In this document: one piece after another, positions 1 through 5,216 of the stretch
Layout of the letters: each line of letters begins with the position of its first letter
How positions within the stretch are numbered: the first letter of the stretch is position 1
Notes under the pieces: model-generated
What the model was told of the DNA's origin: nothing
The model's database searches: none
Seen by the model: only the letters and a program-made list of their open reading frames with translations
Translations under genes and position numbers: made by a program
Assembly (NCBI GenBank): GCA_018895315.1
Contig: JAHIOK010000296.1
Coordinates: 1 to 5,690 of the forward strand
Origin: Actinomycetota bacterium
GTDB taxonomy: Bacteria > Actinomycetota > Actinomycetes > Actinomycetales > Microbacteriaceae
Length of the DNA stretch: 5,690 nt
Direction: 5' to 3'

Positions 1-127
1 CCTCAGCCTGCACGAGCACGATGTCGCGCTCTCCGCCGACGAGTCGGGTGAGACCCGCTTCGAGCACGCCGTACTCGTCCGGGGTCAGCGGGCCGTGATC
101 GAGCAGGCTGGATGCAGCGGAAGTCAT
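1..127 (-). CDS. N-terminal fragment of an unidentified protein, last gene of the operon (tentatively a PLP-dependent aminotransferase-like protein)
   Basis: Only the first 42 codons are in the window; the gene runs off the left edge. The ATG (complement of 125-127) overlaps the TGA of the preceding ATPase in an ATGA junction, which is the main reason for choosing this start. The region before it has only a weak GAGAG as a possible ribosome binding site, so translation probably depends on coupling. The visible protein begins MTSAASSLLDHGPLTPDEYG and continues with a short helix-like stretch ending GGERDIVLVQAE. The pattern of an acidic helix, then a Gly-(Glu/Thr)-Arg-Asp segment, then a hydrophobic strand with Gln-(Gly/Ala)-Glu recalls the N-terminus of alanine-glyoxylate-type (class V) aminotransferases in actinobacteria. 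That is recollection from a short fragment, not proof. By position it belongs to the transporter operon and may act on the imported compound or its product. Confidence 0.75.
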   Translation of the reverse strand, partial: MTSAASSLLDHGPLTPDEYGVLEAGLTRLVGGERDIVLVQAE

Positions 128-927
128 GGCGATGGGCTCTCGATGGGGGACGACTCGGACAACGGGGGTGGCTCAGACACCACGGCTGACTCGGGCAACC
201 GCGATACCGCAGCGAGCAGCATCCGGCTGTACGGATCACGCGGGTTCGCGAAGAACGCCGCCCGCTCGGACACCTCGACGAGGCGCCCCGACTGCATCAC
301 GGCGACGGTATCGGCGACCGCGTTGATCACACCGAGGTCGTGCGAGATGAACAGGACGGTGAGACCGAGGCGTTCGCGCAGCGCGCGGAGGAGATCGAGT
401 ACCGCCGACTGCACCGACACGTCGAGCGCACTGGTGGGCTCGTCGGCCACGAGAACCGTGGGCTCGACGGCGATCGCCCGGGCTATGGCCAGCCGCTGGC
501 GCTGACCGCCCGAGAACTCCGCGGGATAGCGGTCGAGGACATCGCCGTCCAGGCGCACCAGTTCGAGCAGCTCGACCGACCGGCTCGCGACCTGCCCGCG
601 CGGCACGATGCGGTGCACCCGCAGTGCCTCGCCGAGCATCTGCCGCACCGTCAGCTTCGGATTGAGCGAGGAGTTCGGATCCTGGAACACCATCTGCGCT
701 GCCCGACGCCGCGAGCGTCCGGTCACGGGCTCCCCGTCGACCAGGGCGGTGCCGGCATCCGGGGTGATCATGCCGACCACCGCGCGCGCGACCGTCGACT
801 TGCCCGACCCGGACTCGCCGACCAGCCCGAGTGTCGAGCCTGCCGGAATCGAGAACGACACGTCATCGACCGCGACGAGGTCGCGGTAGCGCACCGTGAG
901 GTTCTGCACCTCGACCCGCGCCGTCAC
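124..927 (-). CDS. ABC transporter ATP-binding protein, second ATPase of a peptide/opine/nickel-class importer (DppF/OppF/NikE position)
   Basis: This 267-residue protein would be one of two cytoplasmic ATPases that power the importer. All nucleotide-binding motifs are intact: Walker A GESGSGKS at residues 37-44, Q-loop Gln82 within MVFQDPNSSLNP, signature FSGGQ at 138-142, Walker B VLVADEP at 158-164 with catalytic Glu163, D-loop SALD, and H-loop His196 in SHD. The FQDPNSSLNP and SGGQRQRLAIARA wording is typical of the DppF/OppF side of the family. I start it at GTG (complement of 925-927), which overlaps the stop of the preceding ATPase in a GTGA junction and follows a GGGGGA stretch; a longer open frame upstream only overlaps the other ATPase. 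The C-terminus keeps a DPYSRMLL segment like the usual HPYT motif. It then ends in a Ser/Pro-rich tail and lacks the Cys-containing C-terminal motif common in Dpp/Opp ATPases. Its stop overlaps the next gene by 4 bases. The substrate is unknown. Confidence 0.95.
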   Translation of the reverse strand: MTARVEVQNLTVRYRDLVAVDDVSFSIPAGSTLGLVGESGSGKSTVARAVVGMITPDAGTALVDGEPVTGRSRRRAAQMVFQDPNSSLNPKLTVRQMLGEALRVHRIVPRGQVASRSVELLELVRLDGDVLDRYPAEFSGGQRQRLAIARAIAVEPTVLVADEPTSALDVSVQSAVLDLLRALRERLGLTVLFISHDLGVINAVADTVAVMQSGRLVEVSERAAFFANPRDPYSRMLLAAVSRLPESAVVSEPPPLSESSPIESPSP

Positions 928-1694
928 GACAATTCCCCCGGAGCCGCGAGCGCTGCGACGGCATCCATCGGCGGGATCGGCAACACCGCACCCAACAGCA
1001 TCTTCGTGTAGGGATGCCGGGGCGCCGACAGAATCTGCGCGACCGAGCCTTCTTCGACCACGCGTCCGGCCGACATCACGATCACCCGCGAGCACACGTC
1101 GGCGACGACGGCGAGATCGTGGCTGACGAACAGGAGCGCCACCGAGAGCTCGCGGCGCAGCTCGGCAAGAAGGTCGAGGATCTGCCGCTGCACCGTGACG
1201 TCGAGGGCCGTCGTCGGTTCATCGCACAACAGGATCTGGGGGTTCGTCGCGAGTGCGATCGCCAGCACCACTCTTTGCCGCTGACCGCCCGAGAGCTGAC
1301 CAGGCAGGTGCTTCCAGCGTCGCTCCGGGTCGGGGAGGTGCACGATCCGCAGCAGTTCATGGGAGCGCGCGAGGGCCGCCGCGCGATCGAGGCCACCGGC
1401 GGTGCGGCACACCTCCCACAGCTGCGCGCCGATCGACATCAGCGGGTCGAGCGCGGCGAGGGGATCCTGGAACACCATGGCGGCGCGCCCGTTCAGCGCA
1501 ACCTCGCCACCGGTGACCCGCACTCCGCGGGGCAGCAGGTCGATCACCGCCCGCAGGGTGAGGCTCTTGCCCGACCCGGACTCCCCGACGATGCCGACGG
1601 CCTCGCCGGCGTCGACCCGGAATCCCACCCCGTGCACGAGCGGCCCGGTGGCCGAGATCTCGAGGTCAGAGACCTCCAGCAGCGGCGCGCTCAT
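924..1694 (-). CDS. ABC transporter ATP-binding protein, first ATPase of a peptide/opine/nickel-class importer (DppD/OppD/NikD position)
   Basis: This 256-residue cytoplasmic ATPase is the partner of the ATPase encoded just downstream. Visible motifs are Walker A GESGSGKS at residues 37-44, Q-loop Gln76 in MVFQDPLAALDP, signature LSGGQ at 134-138, Walker B ILLCDEP at 154-160 with Glu159, D-loop TALD, H-loop His192 in SHD, and HPYTKMLL near residues 227-234. The ATG (complement of 1692-1694) overlaps the permease stop as ATGA and has GGAGAG 4 bases upstream, so it is preferred over an in-frame GTG four codons earlier. The protein is short for a DppD/OppD. Only 33 residues separate the Walker Lys43 from Gln76, and the C-terminus stops soon after HPYT without the usual Cys-rich motif. 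The N-terminal PLVHGV and GSGKSLT plus LLPRGVRVTGGE segments recall E. coli NikD from memory. Whether the cargo is a peptide, another organic solute or a metal chelate is open. Confidence 0.95.
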   Translation of the reverse strand: MSAPLLEVSDLEISATGPLVHGVGFRVDAGEAVGIVGESGSGKSLTLRAVIDLLPRGVRVTGGEVALNGRAAMVFQDPLAALDPLMSIGAQLWEVCRTAGGLDRAAALARSHELLRIVHLPDPERRWKHLPGQLSGGQRQRVVLAIALATNPQILLCDEPTTALDVTVQRQILDLLAELRRELSVALLFVSHDLAVVADVCSRVIVMSAGRVVEEGSVAQILSAPRHPYTKMLLGAVLPIPPMDAVAALAAPGELS

Positions 1695-2554
1695 CGCACT
1701 CTCCACACGTCGCTCAGCCCGTCACCGAGAAGCGAGAATGCGATGCCCGAATAGATCACGGCAAGACCAGGGATGACGGGGATCCACCACTTCGTCGTCA
1801 CGAATGCCTGGCCTTCGGCGATCATCGTTCCCCAGTCGGGGGTGGGGGGCTGCACACCCAGGCCCAGATAGCCGAGGGTGACGATCGCAACCATGATGAG
1901 CACGATCTCGGTCATCAGCACGACGACCGCCTGGGGCAGCACGTTCGGCAGCAGATGGCGGAAGATCACGCGTGGCGGCGAATACCCGAGCCCGCGCGCG
2001 GCGGCGAGCCAGCCGGCATCCCGATAGGTGCGCGCACTTCCGCGCACGACCCTCGCGAAGGTGACCCAGCCCACGAGCGCGAACGCCAGATAGATGCCGG
2101 ACTCGCCCGCGCCGACCGCGAAGACGACGCTGATCACGATGATGTAGAACGGGAACGCCGCGACGGTGTCGGTGAGGCGCAGCACGACCCAGTCGACCCA
2201 GCCGCCGAGGTATCCGGCGATCACGCCGAGGCTCAGCCCGACCGTGAACGGGATGATCACGGCGAGGCCGGCGATCGACAGGTCGGTGCGCGCGGCGAAG
2301 AGCATGCGCGAATAGACGTCGCGGCCCAACTGATCGGTGCCGAGCCAGTGGGCGGATGACGGCGGCCGCAGGCTCTCGGTGAGGCTCTGCTGCACCGGGT
2401 CGTGCGTCGCCAGCACGGGGGCGAAGACCGCGACCGCAATCAGCAGCAGCACCATGATCGCCCCGGCGACGAACGCGGGGGTGCGCACGGCCCGTCGCAG
2501 GAAGTCGGTGAGGCCGGGGGCGAAGCGTGCGGGGCGCGCGGTGACGGCGCTCAT
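1691..2554 (-). CDS. ABC transporter permease, DppC/OppC/NikC type
   Basis: This 287-residue inner-membrane protein forms the second half of the translocation channel. After a short basic N-terminus, a first membrane segment covers about residues 28-49, preceded by the RTPAFVAGA stretch typical of the OppC_N region. The family hallmark HWLGTDQLGRDVYSRM lies at 69-84. Further membrane segments fall at about 95-115, 133-148, 153-170, 206-228 and 258-277. The coupling (EAA) loop at about 180-205 reads DAGWLAAARGLGYSPPR, then FRHLLPNVLP, with the conserved Gly present. LGLGVQPPTPDWG at 230-242 and LLGDGLSDVWRVR at the C-terminus are standard for this subfamily. The ATG (complement of 2552-2554) overlaps the stop of the first permease as ATGA. 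A much longer open frame continues upstream, but that part runs antiparallel in meaning to the clearly recognisable first permease and is not real coding. The stop overlaps the ATPase start, again as ATGA. Confidence 0.96.
   Translation of the reverse strand: MSAVTARPARFAPGLTDFLRRAVRTPAFVAGAIMVLLLIAVAVFAPVLATHDPVQQSLTESLRPPSSAHWLGTDQLGRDVYSRMLFAARTDLSIAGLAVIIPFTVGLSLGVIAGYLGGWVDWVVLRLTDTVAAFPFYIIVISVVFAVGAGESGIYLAFALVGWVTFARVVRGSARTYRDAGWLAAARGLGYSPPRVIFRHLLPNVLPQAVVVLMTEIVLIMVAIVTLGYLGLGVQPPTPDWGTMIAEGQAFVTTKWWIPVIPGLAVIYSGIAFSLLGDGLSDVWRVR
1699..1704 (-). promoter_or_regulatory. Ribosome binding site of the first ATPase gene
   Basis: GGAGAG on the minus strand ends 4 bases before the ATG at 1694. 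It lies inside the 3' end of the upstream permease gene. It decides between the ATG and an in-frame GTG at 1704-1706, because the GTG overlaps this motif. Confidence 0.7.
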
Positions 2555-3498
2555 GCGAGCCGCTGCCTCGGGTCGACGAACTCGACGATGCCGTCGACCA
2601 CGATCGAGACGACCACGACGATGACGGCGCAGAACAGGGCGACTCCTTGGACGACCGGGAAGTCGCGGTTGCCGATCGCGGAGAACAACAGCATTCCGAT
2701 TCCGTTGATGGCGAAGACCTTCTCGATCACGACGGTGCCACCGATGAGGAATGCGACGTTGACGCTCAGGAGCATCAACGTCGGGATGGCGGCGTTGCGC
2801 AGCACGTGCCGGAAGAGCACGCGGTGACGCGGCACACGAGCGGCCGTCAGCGTCACGACGAAGTCGGAGCCGAGCACCTCGAGCAGTTGCGCGCGCAACG
2901 ACCGCACGAGCGAGGGCACGAGGCCGAGCGCCACGGTGAGAGCCGGCAGCACGAGGCTCCGCCACGGTTCGCCCGGGCCGGTGCCCACACCCCCGACGGG
3001 AAACCACTTCAGCCCGACGGAGAAGATCAGGATCAGCACCAGACCGAGCCAGAAAGCAGGCATCCCGAGCCCCACCATCGGCACGACCCGGATGACGTGA
3101 TCGGCGAACCGGTCGCGCCGAGTGGCCGCGAGCATCGCGAGCGGGATGGCGATCAGGATGCTGAAGATCACCGCCATCGCGACGAGAGTCAGGCTGACCG
3201 GCGCACGAGCCAGCACGAGCTCCCGGGTCGAGACCCCGTAGACGAGAGATGTGCCCGTGTCGCCGTGCAGCACGATGCCCCCGACGAAGTCGACGAACTG
3301 CTTCCACAGCGGATCGTTCAGACCGAGCTGCTCGCGCAGATTCGCTATCGCCTCGGGCGTCGCGCGCTCCCCCAGGATCATCGTGGCCGGGTCTCCGGGC
3401 ACGATCCGCAGCAGCAGGAAGACTGCGACCACCACCCCGATGGTCACGGGGACGACGGAGACCGCCGTCCGCCGCAACCATCGGAGTGGCGAGGTCAT
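2551..3498 (-). CDS. ABC transporter permease, DppB/OppB/NikB type
   Basis: This 315-residue inner-membrane protein pairs with the following permease to form the channel. Membrane segment 1 is at about residues 11-30 and is followed by RIVPGDPATMILG, the DppB/OppB hallmark. The periplasmic domain spans about 40-98 with LREQLGLNDPLWKQF. Further segments lie at about 102-125, 136-160, 181-198, 238-256 and 284-304, and the protein ends in VEFVDPRQRLA, matching the usual LDPR-R-R end. The coupling loop at about 212-240 reads DFVVTLTAARVPRHRVLFRHVLRNAAIP. Here the normally conserved Gly is Arg221. The start is uncertain: I use ATG (complement of 3496-3498), but an in-frame GTG at 3511-3513 would add five residues (MRSPA) and lie 11 bases after the binding-protein stop. 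Neither start has a visible Shine-Dalgarno sequence. The gene follows the substrate-binding protein in the standard operon order and overlaps the next permease by 4 bases. Confidence 0.94.
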   Translation of the reverse strand: MTSPLRWLRRTAVSVVPVTIGVVVAVFLLLRIVPGDPATMILGERATPEAIANLREQLGLNDPLWKQFVDFVGGIVLHGDTGTSLVYGVSTRELVLARAPVSLTLVAMAVIFSILIAIPLAMLAATRRDRFADHVIRVVPMVGLGMPAFWLGLVLILIFSVGLKWFPVGGVGTGPGEPWRSLVLPALTVALGLVPSLVRSLRAQLLEVLGSDFVVTLTAARVPRHRVLFRHVLRNAAIPTLMLLSVNVAFLIGGTVVIEKVFAINGIGMLLFSAIGNRDFPVVQGVALFCAVIVVVVSIVVDGIVEFVDPRQRLA

Positions 3499-3524
3499 CG
3501 CGGGGGAACGCACGAAGGGGGAGC

Positions 3525-5111
3525 CTACTTGGCGCCTTCGATCCAGGCATCCTCGAAGCGGATGCTCGCGTTCGGCAGCACGGTCAGGTCGTGGACCGTC
3601 GAGAGCGACGCCTTGATGTTGTTCGGGTAGAACAGCGGGATGAAAGGCACTTCGTCAGCCAGGATCTGCTGGATTTCGAGGTAGATCGCCTTGCGCGCGT
3701 CCCCGTCCGGGGTCACGCGCCCCTGGGCGGCGAGCTCCGTGACGCGGTCGTTCGTGTAGTGCGTCCAGTACGACTTGCTGAACCCGTCGGGGTCGGTCTG
3801 GAAAGCGATCATGCCGTTCGGGTCGGGCGAATCCGACTGTCCGCTGTTGATCATCAGGTCGAAGTCGTAGGCCTTGAAACGCGTGCGGAACGCGGCGAGG
3901 TCGATCGATTCGATGTTCAGCGTGATGCCGATCGATGCGGCCGCCGACTGGATGATCTGCGCTTCCTGGGCACGACCCGCATTGCCGCTCGCGATGAGCA
4001 GCGTCGCAGTGAACCCGTTCGGATACTTCGACTTGGCAAGCTCCGCCTTGGCGGCGGCGACATCGAGGTTGAGCGAGGTGGTCACGCCGTTGCCGGAGTA
4101 TGCGATCGTCGGGGGCAGCAGAGCGTCGGCCACGGTCGCGGTGCCGAACGTGGTGGCGCTGGTGAGCCCCTGACGATCGATCGCGAGGGCGAGAGCGCGG
4201 CGCACGTTGACGTCGCCGAAGTACGGCGTCTGCGTGTTGAAGAAGACCTGCTCGGTCTCCCAGGCGCCGGCACTGACGACGTTGACCGACGCGTTGCTCT
4301 TCAGCTCCTCGACGTTGCTGGCCGGAACATCTTCGATCGCCGAGACCTGTCCGGCCTTCAGCTGCTGGAGTTGCTGCGTGTCATCGGCCACGAGCGAGTA
4401 CACGAGCTTGTCGATATAGGGCTTGCCCGGCTGCCAATAGTTCTTGTTCTTCGTGAACGTCAGATCTCCGGCAGGGTCCCACTTCTCGACGACGAACGGC
4501 CCGGTGCCGATGGGGTTGGCGAAGAACTCCGCTTCGGTCTTGCCGCCGAAGTTCGCAGGAAGGATGCCGTTGGAGAAACCGGCGAGCTCGGAGAGCAACG
4601 GCGTGTACGCCTCCTTCAACGTGATCACGATCGTCTTGGCATCCGTCGCGGTGATGCTCGCGATCGGAGCGTCGAGCGGCAGCGGTCCGCCGACGGCGAG
4701 GTGGCGGTTGAGTGAGAAGACGACATCGGCCGAGGTCACCGGGGTGCCGTCGGAGAACTTCACGCCGTCATGGAGCGTGAAGGTGTAGGTCAGCCCGTCT
4801 GAGCTGATCGTGTCGTCGGCGAGCCACGGCACGATCTCGCCGGTCGCGGTGAATGCGACGAGCGGTTCGAAGACCTTGTCGATCGCAAATGCGTTGTTCG
4901 AGGTGATCTCGTTGTGCAGGTCGAAAGAGGTCACGGATGCCGGCCGCGCATACGTGAGCGTGCCGCCGGACTGCGGGGCGCTGGATGCCGAACCGGCGGT
5001 GTCGGGTGAGGCCGAGCAGCCGGCGAGCAGGGCGACGACGGTGGTCACCGCGAGCGCGGCGAGCGCGAGTCGCGATCGGCGCCGCGCGTGCGGCGTGAAG
5101 GTGCGGGTCAT
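3525..5111 (-). CDS. Extracellular solute-binding lipoprotein, family 5 (peptide/nickel/opine binding)
   Basis: This 528-residue protein would be the membrane-anchored receptor that captures the substrate and delivers it to the permeases. It has a lipoprotein signal peptide: basic N-terminus with RRRSR at 10-14, hydrophobic core at about 15-29, and lipobox LAGC at 29-32, giving lipidated Cys32. A Ser/Ala/Gly linker follows to about residue 50. The SBP_bac_5 domain then covers most of the protein, with GGTLTYARPASVTSFDLH at 49-66, the family signature around 106-135 (YTFTLHDGVKFSDGTPVTSADVVFSL), and NPIGTGPFVVEKW at 199-211 followed by LTFTKNKNYW. The segment with VNVRRALALAIDR and the C-terminal EVPFIPLFYPNNI are also typical. 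Length is normal for the family. The ATG is supported by an AGAGGAG 9 bases upstream. Known family substrates include di- and oligopeptides, opines, nickel and metallophores; I cannot tell which applies here. Confidence 0.97.
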   Translation of the reverse strand: MTRTFTPHARRRSRLALAALAVTTVVALLAGCSASPDTAGSASSAPQSGGTLTYARPASVTSFDLHNEITSNNAFAIDKVFEPLVAFTATGEIVPWLADDTISSDGLTYTFTLHDGVKFSDGTPVTSADVVFSLNRHLAVGGPLPLDAPIASITATDAKTIVITLKEAYTPLLSELAGFSNGILPANFGGKTEAEFFANPIGTGPFVVEKWDPAGDLTFTKNKNYWQPGKPYIDKLVYSLVADDTQQLQQLKAGQVSAIEDVPASNVEELKSNASVNVVSAGAWETEQVFFNTQTPYFGDVNVRRALALAIDRQGLTSATTFGTATVADALLPPTIAYSGNGVTTSLNLDVAAAKAELAKSKYPNGFTATLLIASGNAGRAQEAQIIQSAAASIGITLNIESIDLAAFRTRFKAYDFDLMINSGQSDSPDPNGMIAFQTDPDGFSKSYWTHYTNDRVTELAAQGRVTPDGDARKAIYLEIQQILADEVPFIPLFYPNNIKASLSTVHDLTVLPNASIRFEDAWIEGAK

Positions 5112-5120
5112 GAGCGGGGG

Positions 5121-5127
5121 CTCCTCT
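5121..5127 (-). promoter_or_regulatory. Ribosome binding site of the solute-binding protein gene
   Basis: The minus strand reads AGAGGAG here, a strong match to the Shine-Dalgarno consensus, with a 9-base spacer to the ATG at 5111. It is the best ribosome binding site in the window, in keeping with the high expression usually needed for a binding protein relative to its permeases. Confidence 0.85.
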
Positions 5128-5140
5128 GGGTGCTGTTGCT

Positions 5141-5190
5141 GTGTGGGGCGGGTCCGAACTGTGCGGGGCAGGTCGAACTGTGCGGCGCAC
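5141..5190. repeat. Imperfect 19-20 base tandem repeat (2.5 copies) upstream of the solute-binding protein gene
   Basis: On the plus strand the copies are GTGTGGGGCGGGTCCGAACT (5141-5160), GTGCGGGGCAGGTCGAACT (5161-5179) and a partial GTGCGGCGCAC (5180-5190). The partial copy is itself a palindrome with GTGCG/CGCAC arms around one base. The spacing of about two helical turns and the position just upstream of the ribosome binding site would suit a transcriptional regulator binding site. This is inference; it could equally be neutral repeat drift in a short intergenic region. The full intergenic stretch is 5112-5216. I see no convincing -10/-35 promoter in it and no hairpin followed by a T-run, so read-through from the hydrolase gene is possible. 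Confidence 0.55.
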
Positions 5191-5216
5191 GGTGCTGGGT
5201 TGCGCGCGCGGGGGTG

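Noticed and set aside
928..1095. An N-terminal extension of the second ATPase by 56 residues.
   Set aside because: It lies entirely within the preceding ATPase gene, has an Arg/Gly-rich composition unlike any ATPase N-terminus, and the GTG at 927 gives the expected start just before the first beta strand.
340..1754. Several plus-strand open frames of over 200 codons opposite the two ATPase genes.
   Set aside because: They show low-complexity His/Arg/Asp/Glu-rich translations that mirror the ATPase codons in antisense, with no domain I recognise and no sensible ribosome binding sites.
2555..3550. Upstream continuation of the second permease frame on the minus strand, giving a 619-codon open frame.
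   Set aside because: The extra part is Arg/Ala/Gly-rich and overlaps the well-conserved first permease in another frame. The ATG at 2554 with the ATGA overlap starts a normal-length OppC-type protein, so this is neither a fusion nor a frameshift.
3249..4715. A plus-strand open frame of 488 codons opposite the substrate-binding protein gene.
   Set aside because: It is antisense to an unmistakable family 5 binding protein. The predicted protein is Arg/Glu/Asp/Val-rich without recognisable domains, and long antisense frames are expected in GC-rich DNA with strong third-position bias.
5112..5216. A sigma-70-like promoter for the importer operon.
   Set aside because: I could not find a -10 hexamer close to TATAAT or a TTGACA-like -35 with suitable spacing on the minus strand. 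A weak or alternative-sigma promoter is possible but cannot be supported by sight.
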